Source: Phaeodactylibacter xiamenensis (lineage in GTDB: Bacteria; Bacteroidota; Bacteroidia; Chitinophagales; Saprospiraceae). From it: a DNA stretch of 64,000 bases. A program made the translations under genes and the position numbers. The notes under the pieces were generated by a model that was given only the letters and a program-made list of their open reading frames with translations, searched no databases and was not told the DNA's origin. Numbering within the stretch: position 1 is the stretch's first letter; every line of letters starts with the position of its first letter. The stretch spans positions 1 to 64,000 of the forward strand of contig NZ_JPOS01000039.1 in NCBI RefSeq assembly GCF_000759025.1, in the 5' to 3' direction. This document shows positions 19,197 to 27,461 of this stretch, in pieces.

Positions 19197-22100
19197 TTGA
19201 ACCAACCACCACCAAATACCAATCCACTACCCCTTGAATCCCTGATTCAGCGGCTGGAGGCTTCGGGCTACCAGATAAGCCCCCGGCAGCGCCTGCAACT
19301 GTGGCGGATTTTGGAGCAGTTTGGTGCGAAGGAGCTAGACCGGGCGGATCAGCTCAAATACCGTATGGCACCGGTGCTGGTGACCAATGCGGAGGAGCAA
19401 CAGGCTTTTTATGCCCTCTTCGATCAGTTCCTGGAAGAAAGCCGGAAATACGAGCCGCCCCCTGTACCTGAACCCCCGCCCCGATGGTGGGAAAGATTAT
19501 CCCGTAGTGCCTGGGTTGCTTTGCTAGGAGCGTTGTTGCTACTCGCAGGAGGAGGGCTGTGGTACGTGCTTTCCAACAGAGCGGAGCAGGCGCCCCGACT
19601 GCTCAAGGTGAGCCACGATCCGGTGATTACGCTGGGGGAACCCTTCCGTGCGGACAATCAAAGTGGGGGATACGATACAACAACGACCCGGTTCAGGTGG
19701 GAATTACAGGATGCCGTTACTGGCAGTGTAGAAGACTCATATGACGATCCGGTCCGCTGGATATTCCGAATGGATACCATTAGCGGTAGTTATAACAAAA
19801 AGCTGTTGTTAATTGCAGCAGCAGCAGAAAATCAGGATACCTTTTCCGCATCAGTCAGAGTGGTGTGCGCTTCCCCTCCGGATGCCAGTTTTGAAGTGCC
19901 GGACAGTGCTTCGGTACAGGAGCGTCTCCGGTTCCGTCCTGTTGCTGCTGAGCAGGAAGGCTACCGGTACGAATGGAAATTTGGGGACGGCACCGAAGCG
20001 GAGGGCTACATTGTGCAGCACCGGTATGAAAAAGCCGGTGGGTACACTGTTCGTTTGCGTATTGTCGATGACCGTACTCAGGCCTTTTGTGAAAGCACTG
20101 CTCAACAAGACCTGTCGGTGGGCAAGCTCAACGCATTTCTGGCTTATCTGCTGGTACAGAAGGATGAGCGGGTGCCAATGGGGCTACATTTTTCGAAAGG
20201 TACCTGGCGGGCATTGTTGGCCATCCTTATCCTGGCCGTTTGGTTTTGGGGCAGGTGGTTATTCCAGAAACCCCCACCACCACCGGCTCCTGAGGAAAAG
20301 TCGGCGGCCTTGAAAGCCCGTTTTGCACATGCCGATCAGCCTCCCTACGAAATCCCGTTCCGGGCACAGGACGAGCTCCTGCGCCCGGGGCCAGAGCTGT
20401 ACCGGCTGGCCCGTATTTTGCGGCTGCGGCAGGAGGGCGTCCGGCAGGAACTGGATTTGCCGGCCACCATCCAACAGACGATCGAAGGCGGCGGCTTCCC
20501 GGCTGTGCAATTCCGGCGTACGACAGTTCCGCCCAACTACCTTTTCCTGATTGATGAGCAAGCGCCCAACAGCCATCAGGCACAATTATACCGCTACCTG
20601 CTTGATTTTCTAAAGGAGCAGGACGTACACGTGGCGGCATTCTGGTACAATAAACTCCCCGACCGTTTCTGGAATGCCCATCATCCCAACGGGCTGCGCC
20701 TGGAGCAACTGCAGCGTTTGTACCCGCACCATCGCTTGCTGGTGCTCGGAAATGCCCATGCTTTGCTCGATCCCACAGCTGAAGGGGAGCACCGGGTACG
20801 CCCCGAGCTGTCGGGCACCTACCGCCGCTGGAAAAGCCGGTTGCTGCTCACGCCTTTGTCTGCCAATGACTGGACTTACCGGGAAGCGGTCCTCTACGAC
20901 CTGATGGCGGTCTTCCCAAGCGATACCGCAGGGGTACAAGCTGCGATGGCTTACCTGGAAGAAGACCACGATGAGGAAGACGAACGCGCCATGCCTGGTT
21001 TCAACCAATGGCAGGCCGCCCACAATCAGCCGCCCCTGCCTCCGGAAACCAACTACCGCCGCTGGAACCGCTTATCGACCTACAAAGCTTACTTCGCTGA
21101 TCACCCTGAAGTATTCACCTGGTTCAAAGCCGCGCTGGTTTACCCGCAGCCCACCTGGCCGCTGACGCTGGCTATAGGCAAAGCCATAGGCGCACCGGTC
21201 ACCTTCGACAATATGCTGCTGCTGTCCCGCCTGCCGGTACTACAGGGGCATCCCATTCAGCCCCGTCTGCGCCTGAAGTTGCTGGCCGACCTGGATAAGG
21301 AAACGGAGCGCAAAGCCCGGGCTGCCCTGGCTGAAGAGCTGGAGGCTGTAGCACCTGCGGTAGAAGGCGGGCACGCCAGTTATAAGCTTCAGGTGCAACT
21401 GGCCATGCAAAACTTCCTGACAGCCCCGGATGATGCGACCAATAAAGAGGCGCTCTTCCACTTGCTGGAGGGGCATGCCCTGAATAAGCAGCAGCAGGCA
21501 GAACTGGAAGAAGCGCTGTCTCGTGCCACCGGCCGTACACAACAGCTGAGTACCTTCCTGCAAAAAACATCGAGAGAAGACCGTAAGCCACGACTGGGGC
21601 GGCGCCTGCTGAATGCTGATTTCTACCGGGCGCTAACCACCACCTCCCTGCTGTTGCTACTGGGAGCGATGGTTGGCACCTTTGACGGCTATGTGGACCG
21701 TAGTGGTACGGAAGGGTCCGTCTACAATCCTTTCTGGGAGCAGCGTCCGCAGCCTGATAGTGCTCTGATTTACCACAACCGGGCGGTCGTGGTCTGGGAC
21801 AGCCTGCGGGGAGGAGAAGAGCTGCCAGCTGTGCAAGACCTGGAGCCTCTGCTGGCTGACTTCCGCCGGGCCAGTGGTCTGCGCGGAGGTAACTACCCCC
21901 TTGCTGCTTCCAACACAAGCCTTACCCTTTACCATCAGGGCTTGTTGGATTACCATCGTTTTTTGCAGGAGGGGGATGAAGTGTGGTTGGGTACCGCTGC
22001 CGCTTTCTTTGAGCAGGTAGATACCCTGCCCGCTGCCCGGCATGCGCTGGGGCTGATTGATTTCTACCGTGAGGACCGTGCTGCTGCCCGGCGGGCTCTA

Positions 22101-24218
22101 AACGCACTACCTGCCGGTTTCTTTGAAGACTGGTCACTGGAGCCGAACCTGCTGACGCTGCTGTCCCCACAAAACGAATACGGCGTACCGCTTGCCGAAT
22201 GCCTGGCACCTCCGGAGTTGGAGTGGCTGAACGGCACAGACCTCTGTCGTGGGGACACCCTGCGCTTGCGGATCGTGCCCGCCGGGCAAACCATTGAGGA
22301 GTACTTCGTACGATGGGGGGACGGGCAGTTAGATACCCTGTCGCAGGCAGACACCATCGGGCACCGGTACGAGGTCGGCGGCGGGCAGTTGGAGCTAGAG
22401 GTGCTGGCCTTTGGGCGGTGTGGCAAAGGGCAGCGTGGTTATCAGAAGCGGTCGCAGCTCATAACGCTAAGTGTACCCCCCCGCATTCTATCTGGCGGTG
22501 TCGACTCCATTACCGTTTGCCCGCCCTACCGCTTTGCCCCACGCCCGGACGTACAGGGCGCCGCAGACTACGCCTGGGATTTTGGGAACGGGCAGCAAAG
22601 CCGGCAGCGACAGCCTACAGTGACTTACACTAAGCCCGGCACCTATACCGTGCAGCTCCGGGTAGCGAATAGATGTGGAACGGACGAAGCCATCTGGCAA
22701 AATACCGTAACCATACAACCCCCTGCCGCCTGCATGGATGAAGATAAGCTTCTCCTCTTTGAAGACAGGTCTACCGGTCTGTATGGCTATCGCGACATAC
22801 ACGGGGAGGTCGTCCTGCCCGCCCGGTACAACCTCGCCAGCGAATTTGACGACAATGGCCAAGCCGAAGTCGCCAAAAACGGCCGCCTCTTTCGCATCGA
22901 CAACACCGGGCGCTGCGTGGGTGGGGACTGCCCGCTGCGCCGGTACCGCGGCCGAATTATGGGTAGCCTGACGGAGGAGCCCCTGGCGAACACACCCCTG
23001 CGCATCCCGAATCTCCCGGAGCCTTCCCTGGAGACGGATGCCCAGGGCTACTACACCTTTGAGCTGTCCGAAGACACTTCCCCTGCCAACTGGCAGGCAC
23101 AGGTGATGAGCGGAGATGGCTCGATTGGGAGTTTCCAGTTGCAAATTGCCGATGCGGAAGCAGATCCGGTGGCGCTTGTAACCCATACATTCCAACAAAC
23201 CGTATTGGACGAGGATCCTAATGAAGCCGATACCGACGGCGATGGCATTCCCAATACCTCCGACCGCTGCCCGGAAGAAGCGGGCCCCGAAGCTCTGCGT
23301 GGCTGCCCCGATACCGATGGGGATGGTATACCGGATATCGATGACCGCTGCCCGGAGGAGGCGGGTGTGGAGGAGCTGCAGGGGTGCCCACCTCCGTCCG
23401 ATGAAGCCACGGAGGGCGAAGTCGGACTGGAGATGGTGCGGGTGGCGGGCGGCACCTTCACCATGGGCTGCGCGAGCGAGGAGCGGGATGGGGATTGCGA
23501 TGATGATGAACAACCTGCCCATAAAGTGACGGTGGATACCTTTTATATGAGTGTGCATGTGGTGACGGTGGGTCAATTTGCTGCATTCATTGAGGATAGC
23601 GGCTATAAAACGGATGCCGACAAAGAAGGTTGGAGTTATATCTGGACGGGTAGCGATTTTGAAGAAAAGGAGGGCGTAAACTGGAAATGTGATGTATCCG
23701 GTCAGGTCAGGCCCCAAGAAGAATATCGCCATCCTGTCATTCATGTTTCCTGGAATGATGCGGTAGCCTATGCAGACTGGCTGAGCCAAAAGACGGGTCA
23801 AAACTACCGCCTGCCCACAGAAGCGGAGTGGGAATACGCAGCCCGGGGCGGGGAAGCGGGGGCTAAAGATGCGTTTTTATACAGCGGTAGTAACGATATT
23901 GACGCGGTGGCCTGGCATTACGGGAACAGTAATAGCCGTACGCACGAGGTGGGGCAGAAGCAGCCCAATCAGTTGGGCCTGTATGATATGAGTGGGAATG
24001 TGTGGGAGTGGGTGCAGGATTGCTGGCATGAGGATTATAAGGGAGCTCCAGAGGATGGGAGTGCCTGGTTGGAAAGTAATGATGGCAATTGTGGTCGTCG
24101 TGTTGTGCGCGGCGGGTCGTTGTTCCTCATTACTAACGACTGTCGTGTCGCGAGTCGCTACAGGAGCAGCACAGGTGACCGGTTCAACGACCTCGGTTTT
24201 CGTCTTGCCCGGGACTAA
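19197..24218 (+). CDS. Giant membrane vWA-like/PKD/FGE-fold protein; DGR target 1
   Basis: 1673 residues from a TTG start. Domains in order: CoxE-like N-terminal helices (10-82); TM1 (107-127); two PKD-like domains (135-310); TM2 (335-355); a large vWA-like region (about 400-800, with YLFLIDEQ, HVAAFWYN and LLVLGNAHALLDP); TM3 (813-829); helical repeats (850-1000); PKD domains (1010-1090 and 1105-1175); a WG-type repeat (about 1185-1235); a carboxypeptidase-regulatory-like beta domain (1248-1300); thrombospondin type 3 Ca repeats (DTDGDGIP, twice, 1340-1398); and an FGE-sulfatase/C-type-lectin-fold domain (1410-1673) with RLPTEAEWEYAARGG and DMSGNVWEW. The catalytic cysteine pair of true FGE is not present, so a binding role is more likely. 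Residues 1638-1672 are the DGR variable region. PKD domains on both sides of a vWA block suggest alternating topology. Confidence 0.85.
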   Translation: MNQPPPNTNPLPLESLIQRLEASGYQISPRQRLQLWRILEQFGAKELDRADQLKYRMAPVLVTNAEEQQAFYALFDQFLEESRKYEPPPVPEPPPRWWERLSRSAWVALLGALLLLAGGGLWYVLSNRAEQAPRLLKVSHDPVITLGEPFRADNQSGGYDTTTTRFRWELQDAVTGSVEDSYDDPVRWIFRMDTISGSYNKKLLLIAAAAENQDTFSASVRVVCASPPDASFEVPDSASVQERLRFRPVAAEQEGYRYEWKFGDGTEAEGYIVQHRYEKAGGYTVRLRIVDDRTQAFCESTAQQDLSVGKLNAFLAYLLVQKDERVPMGLHFSKGTWRALLAILILAVWFWGRWLFQKPPPPPAPEEKSAALKARFAHADQPPYEIPFRAQDELLRPGPELYRLARILRLRQEGVRQELDLPATIQQTIEGGGFPAVQFRRTTVPPNYLFLIDEQAPNSHQAQLYRYLLDFLKEQDVHVAAFWYNKLPDRFWNAHHPNGLRLEQLQRLYPHHRLLVLGNAHALLDPTAEGEHRVRPELSGTYRRWKSRLLLTPLSANDWTYREAVLYDLMAVFPSDTAGVQAAMAYLEEDHDEEDERAMPGFNQWQAAHNQPPLPPETNYRRWNRLSTYKAYFADHPEVFTWFKAALVYPQPTWPLTLAIGKAIGAPVTFDNMLLLSRLPVLQGHPIQPRLRLKLLADLDKETERKARAALAEELEAVAPAVEGGHASYKLQVQLAMQNFLTAPDDATNKEALFHLLEGHALNKQQQAELEEALSRATGRTQQLSTFLQKTSREDRKPRLGRRLLNADFYRALTTTSLLLLLGAMVGTFDGYVDRSGTEGSVYNPFWEQRPQPDSALIYHNRAVVVWDSLRGGEELPAVQDLEPLLADFRRASGLRGGNYPLAASNTSLTLYHQGLLDYHRFLQEGDEVWLGTAAAFFEQVDTLPAARHALGLIDFYREDRAAARRALNALPAGFFEDWSLEPNLLTLLSPQNEYGVPLAECLAPPELEWLNGTDLCRGDTLRLRIVPAGQTIEEYFVRWGDGQLDTLSQADTIGHRYEVGGGQLELEVLAFGRCGKGQRGYQKRSQLITLSVPPRILSGGVDSITVCPPYRFAPRPDVQGAADYAWDFGNGQQSRQRQPTVTYTKPGTYTVQLRVANRCGTDEAIWQNTVTIQPPAACMDEDKLLLFEDRSTGLYGYRDIHGEVVLPARYNLASEFDDNGQAEVAKNGRLFRIDNTGRCVGGDCPLRRYRGRIMGSLTEEPLANTPLRIPNLPEPSLETDAQGYYTFELSEDTSPANWQAQVMSGDGSIGSFQLQIADAEADPVALVTHTFQQTVLDEDPNEADTDGDGIPNTSDRCPEEAGPEALRGCPDTDGDGIPDIDDRCPEEAGVEELQGCPPPSDEATEGEVGLEMVRVAGGTFTMGCASEERDGDCDDDEQPAHKVTVDTFYMSVHVVTVGQFAAFIEDSGYKTDADKEGWSYIWTGSDFEEKEGVNWKCDVSGQVRPQEEYRHPVIHVSWNDAVAYADWLSQKTGQNYRLPTEAEWEYAARGGEAGAKDAFLYSGSNDIDAVAWHYGNSNSRTHEVGQKQPNQLGLYDMSGNVWEWVQDCWHEDYKGAPEDGSAWLESNDGNCGRRVVRGGSLFLITNDCRVASRYRSSTGDRFNDLGFRLARD
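24108..24214 (+). repeat. DGR variable region VR1
   Basis: The 3' end of the giant gene matches the template repeat downstream. It starts with RGGS, has variable residues LFLITNDCRVASRYR in place of template Asn codons, and ends with the identical 14-nt stretch CGTCTTGCCCGGGA (24201-24214), the expected initiation-of-mutagenic-homing site. By hand about 17 of about 24 differences fall at template adenines, and the rest are mostly third-position changes. Confidence 0.85.
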
Positions 24219-24240
24219 TTTACCCTCTGTTTCTTTTAGT

Positions 24241-24299
24241 TCAGCCGATAGGCTGATTACTCTTTTGTTCTTTTGGCTTTTAATTCGCCGCAGGCGAAT
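24241..24299 (+). repeat. Two hairpins downstream of VR1
   Basis: TCAGCC-GATA-GGCTGA (24241-24256) is a 6-bp stem with a 4-nt loop, and ATTCGCC-GCA-GGCGAAT (24283-24299) is a 7-bp stem with a 3-nt loop. A short hairpin with a GRNA-like loop just after the variable region is an established DGR feature that helps target recognition. The first hairpin fits that role, and the second may be a terminator-like stem. Confidence 0.5.
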
Positions 24300-24353
24300 A
24301 AATTTCATAAATTGCAATGGGCAGTCATGTAATGAGCTTGTCGTCGTGTGCTC

Positions 24354-24647
24354 CCCTGTGAAATGATTTTAAATCTTTGCTTATGGAACAGTTTTACTTT
24401 GTCTACATCTTACAAAGCGAGGTAGATGGTAAAAACTATGCTGGCTATACTAAAGATTTAAAATCAAGACTTCAGGCGCATCAAAAGGGAGAAGTAATGA
24501 GTACGAAGCATCGCCGTCCCTTAAAGTTGATATACTACGAAGCTTGCTTATCACAAGAGGATGCGCTCAAAAGAGAAAAATACTTCAAGACACACTATGG
24601 CAAAATGTACCTAAAGAAGCGCCTGAAGTCTTATTTCACAGGGTGAA
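24354..24647 (+). mobile_element. Miniature GIY-YIG element with 11-bp terminal inverted repeats
   Basis: CCCTGTGAAAT (24354-24364) and ATTTCACAGGG (24633-24643) are perfect inverted repeats around a GIY-YIG gene. The left junction GTGCTC and the right junction CGCGGCGGG are adjacent in the two variable regions (for example GTGCTCCGCGGC near 48474), which defines the insertion precisely at 294 nt. The right inverted repeat encodes the last residues of the nuclease (FTG stop). No transposase is present. Confidence 0.75.
24377..24646 (+). CDS. GIY-YIG domain endonuclease (UPF0213/UvrC-N type)
   Basis: 89 residues from TTG 24377, or 87 from ATG 24383. The protein has FVYILQSEVDGKNYAGYTKDL: the pair VYIL and YAGYT are the GIY-YIG core. 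A conserved Arg (SRLQAH), the Glu of YYEACLS and the ending REKYFKTHYGKMYLKKRL match small single-domain GIY-YIG proteins. It is the only gene in the inverted-repeat element and lies inside the DGR template. It may drive the element's own spread by cutting DNA, which is an inference. Confidence 0.9.
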   Translation: MLMEQFYFVYILQSEVDGKNYAGYTKDLKSRLQAHQKGEVMSTKHRRPLKLIYYEACLSQEDALKREKYFKTHYGKMYLKKRLKSYFTG

Positions 24648-24701
24648 CGCGGCGGGTCGTGGAACAACAATACTAACAACTGTCGCGTTGCGAATCGCAA
24701 T

Positions 24702-24756
24702 CAGCCCTGTGGAATCCGGCAGAAGCCGGAATGCTATCGCATTATTCCACAGGGCA
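24702..24756 (+). repeat. 55-nt hairpin insertion in the DGR template
   Basis: CCCTGTGGAAT (24705-24715) and ATTCCACAGGG (24744-24754) are perfect inverted repeats. They differ by one base per arm from the ends of the GIY-YIG element 50 nt upstream, so this looks like a non-autonomous relative. CAG flanks it on both sides (24702-24704 and 24755-24757), a possible target duplication. It is absent from both variable regions and shifts the template reading frame by one. Confidence 0.7.
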
Positions 24757-24810
24757 GGAAACAACACAGATAATCGGAACAACAACAACGGGTTCCGTCT
24801 TGCCCGGGAG

Positions 24811-25453
24811 TATGCACAGCCCAGTGCTGTAAGCCAGAGTCTGGCTAGGTGAAGTTGCCAGTCAGAGCGTGCGTTCATTATAGTCCGATGGCCGTCCGGT
24901 GCTGCTGCCTTGAGGCAGATGCCAAACACATCGGCAAAAGGCGGGGCTAGTAGCGTTAGTGAACGTCCCTCCTGCCTGTTGTCACAGGCTCTTGTACCAG
25001 CCGCCGGTCATCCTTCCCAGGCTTTGAATTTGCTCGCTTACCAGCCGGTACTGCCCGGAAGAGATGAAGGTCTTTTTTTAGTCACCCCCACCTCTCTCTG
25101 TCATCTCCTAAAAAAGGTTGACAGGATTAATGAGATGGGATAGCGTTGAGTCCACCCCCCGGCCCCGTCCATGACGAAGCGGAGCTTGTCAGGATTTAAC
25201 AACCAGACGCTTGCGCCATAGCTGGCTACAGCGTCGGGGCACGGGGGAGAGGTGTTGCCCGTGATGCTGGTGAGTGGAGCGTAAAGTCCGCCCTTCGCTT
25301 TTGGGCTTGAGCCAGGCAGGCGTTGCCGTGCACGGCGTGTATGAAGTGTGGAAGCTCTGCATTGAGCTCCAACGCCCCTACCTCAAGCGCAGCGCCTGTC
25401 CCCCGCTGGCCGCTTTCGCCTGGCTGCTACAGCGCCGGGGCTAGGAGGAGGTA
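24811..25453. other. Region after the template repeat, no intact gene seen
   Basis: A DGR reverse transcriptase would be expected here, but I find no open frame with RT motifs on either strand. A hairpin GCCAGA-G-TCTGGC lies just after the template, near 24827-24840. From about 25274 to 25443 a GTG-started frame encodes about 57 residues ending VWKLCIELQRPYLKRSA and then a hydrophobic tail; I do not recognise it, and it may be the end of a decayed gene. Confidence 0.5.
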
Positions 25454-25622
25454 CTAGTGGTCTGTCAAGTGTTAATTTATGGGTTGAGTGGGAGGGAATT
25501 TTGAGGCTAATCAAGGCGGATGTTCCCGCGCATAGCAGCGCTACGTAAGGGGTTATCCAACGAAGAGTAGCCTCAAAAGTCGCCACAGGCAACCCCTAGT
25601 TTTAGCCTTGACAGACCACTAG
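25454..25622. mobile_element. MITE with perfect 16-bp inverted repeats
   Basis: CTAGTGGTCTGTCAAG (25454-25469) and its exact complement (25607-25622) bound a 169-bp non-coding segment. The TA inside each CTAG end could be a TA target duplication of an IS630/mariner-type element. The interior has no gene. Confidence 0.75.
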
Positions 25623-25673
25623 AACCAATTCCCTGAAAAGAGTTGACAAGGGGGCAAGGGAGAAGCGTAACCT

Positions 25674-25708
25674 CAAAAAAGCCCCACCGAAACAACGCCG
25701 GCGGGGCT
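25674..25708 (-). terminator. Terminator for the minus-strand lipoprotein gene
   Basis: GCCCC-A-CCG (25681-25689) pairs with CGG-C-GGGGC (25699-25707). On the minus strand the stem is followed by a run of T (AAAAAA at 25675-25680 on +). It lies 25 nt after the stop of the gene at 25733. Confidence 0.8.
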
Positions 25709-25732
25709 TCTCTTTAAATGCGTCTGTATCTT

Positions 25733-27433
25733 TTAGCCGCCGAGGAGGATGTCGCAGTATTCCTGTGGGATGACAACATCTTCCACAATGATAGAAGACC
25801 GGTTGTCTGGGTTGTCAAGGTCGACCTCAAGCTTGTAGTCTTCCACTTCCAGGGTCTGAGACTCCACGACAATATCCATAAAATCATAGGTGCGGCCGGC
25901 GTAAACAAGCCTGAAGTCATATACCTCGCCCCGGAAAAGACGGCTGGTAGTGAAGGCACCGCCAATGACCTGAGCGAGCGGTTCCCAGCGCTGCCCGGTT
26001 TGCCGGAAATAAATCACAGCATCTGGCTTAATGATTATGTCAGGCCCTGCTCCTTCGCACAGACCGGAGAACCGGACGTCCAGCATCAACGGGCTCGGGG
26101 GTTCAAAGGTCTTCATATCCAGGACTGTGGTAGAGTTACAGATGGTCGTAAATGGAGGCGAGGTGTAGATGACCTGATTGCCTTCAGATACCTCCATGTA
26201 CAAAGTCCGGTTCTTCGGGATATTATACATGTTGATGGTTTGCCCGTTCAACGCTTTGAAGTAGCGGCGGTAGCTGAAACGACGTCCGGTGATAGCGTCA
26301 TAAAGCTGCCCTCTGAGCCAGGGCGCATCCCGGTAGTTGTTGTAGTCAGATTCGATCACCAGCCGAACCGGCTCATACCAGCGGCAGGAGTTGTAGAAGT
26401 AGTCAAAGTTCCACCACGAAAGGTGGGTGATCAGCATCGTAGCGCTAAGGTTGCCATCCGCGTCTTTTTCTACAACGGCCTCGCCTTCGTGCTTCCACTG
26501 TCCGGTATTATCATCGAGTGACCAGATGGGGATAATGTCCCCTTCTTTTACCTGCTGCCCTGTAGCCGGGTCGATGGTCTCCGGATTAATCCCGACTTCC
26601 ACTTCTACCGGCTCAGAAAAGTCGGTCACCTCATCATTGCCAACAAACATATCCAGTGCAACAAAACCAGCGGTTACAAATTCTACCGGCTCCATTTCAT
26701 TGCCATTTTCGTCTACTACGTTGGTAGCCGTGAAGCCACCAGGGAAGGAGGCCAGGGATTCATCGCTGCGGTTGTCGAAATGTACCAGTTGCACCTCAAT
26801 GTCACCGATAAGCTCTTCCCCCTGTGCATTCATGACTTTAGTACCTTGCTTGAGCCTGACACTAGCCATTTCCTCTTTGCCGGCGACCATTGGGGTCGAG
26901 AATGCGGTGTCCTGCATAACACCGTCAGCGTCCGCAGCAGTCGTTCCCAACTGAAGGCTTACCCCTTTAGGCGGGGCATTAAGGCTCACCATATTGACCG
27001 GAATGTACTGATACGTCGTATCGTAGAGTACAATATTCTGAATGGTTTTTATATAACCGGGAGCTTCTGCAATGACCGTTAGTTCCAGCGGGTCATCCTC
27101 GGTGATCATGACGTCTTTGTCTAATCCTATTTCGAGGAAGCCTGCCACGGGTTTCAAGTCCCGCTTACCGTCTGTAGAGTAAATCAGGTCCTTATCCGGG
27201 CCCTCAATGGTAATGGTGAGGTTATCGGGAGCGTCACCGCCTGTGTCCAGGTTGGCATCACCAAAGTAGAAGGCAACGGGCACCCGGAAGATATCAGTAT
27301 TAATGTTGAGGTTGACGCCATCAACGTACCCTTCTATCAAATCCTCCCGGGCTTCCTCTGTACAAGTAGTTACCAAAAAGGCAAGCATTAGAACTGCGCT
27401 TAGCCGTAGGGTATTTAAGAATAGCTTTTTCAT
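25733..27433 (-). CDS. Large surface lipoprotein, function unknown
   Basis: 566 residues. The N-terminus is a lipoprotein signal (basic MKKLF, hydrophobic stretch, then VTTC with Cys near residue 24). The mature part is beta-rich and acidic, with repeated short strands and ITHLSWWNFDYFYNSC near the middle. A stretch PVEFVTAGFVALDMFV and PIWSLDDNTGQWKHEGE resembles adhesin-like surface lipoproteins of Bacteroidota, but I cannot name a family. It is encoded 28 nt downstream of the outer-membrane protein gene, probably in one operon. Confidence 0.7.
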   Translation of the reverse strand: MKKLFLNTLRLSAVLMLAFLVTTCTEEAREDLIEGYVDGVNLNINTDIFRVPVAFYFGDANLDTGGDAPDNLTITIEGPDKDLIYSTDGKRDLKPVAGFLEIGLDKDVMITEDDPLELTVIAEAPGYIKTIQNIVLYDTTYQYIPVNMVSLNAPPKGVSLQLGTTAADADGVMQDTAFSTPMVAGKEEMASVRLKQGTKVMNAQGEELIGDIEVQLVHFDNRSDESLASFPGGFTATNVVDENGNEMEPVEFVTAGFVALDMFVGNDEVTDFSEPVEVEVGINPETIDPATGQQVKEGDIIPIWSLDDNTGQWKHEGEAVVEKDADGNLSATMLITHLSWWNFDYFYNSCRWYEPVRLVIESDYNNYRDAPWLRGQLYDAITGRRFSYRRYFKALNGQTINMYNIPKNRTLYMEVSEGNQVIYTSPPFTTICNSTTVLDMKTFEPPSPLMLDVRFSGLCEGAGPDIIIKPDAVIYFRQTGQRWEPLAQVIGGAFTTSRLFRGEVYDFRLVYAGRTYDFMDIVVESQTLEVEDYKLEVDLDNPDNRSSIIVEDVVIPQEYCDILLGG

Positions 27434-27461
27434 AATATTTTTGGATTGGATGATTCAGGAT

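Larger units (their letters stand above)
24337..24810 (+). repeat. DGR template repeat (TR), interrupted twice
   Basis: The template is in three parts: 24337-24353 (TGTCGTCGTGTGCTC region, encoding CRRVL), 24648-24701 (RGGSWNNNTNNCRVANRN) and 24757-24810 (NNTDNRNNNNGFRLARE). It is dense in AAC/AAT codons, the signature of a template for adenine mutagenesis, and ends with the homing site CGTCTTGCCCGGGA (24796-24809). A GIY-YIG element (24354-24647) and a 55-nt hairpin (24702-24756) split it. Without them the template would be about 126 nt. Both variable regions are continuous across both sites. Confidence 0.85.

Noticed and set aside
24910-25143. Open frame after the template that might have been the reverse transcriptase or accessory protein
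   Set aside because: The translation has no RT motif (no xADD box) and reads like non-coding DNA; it is too short.
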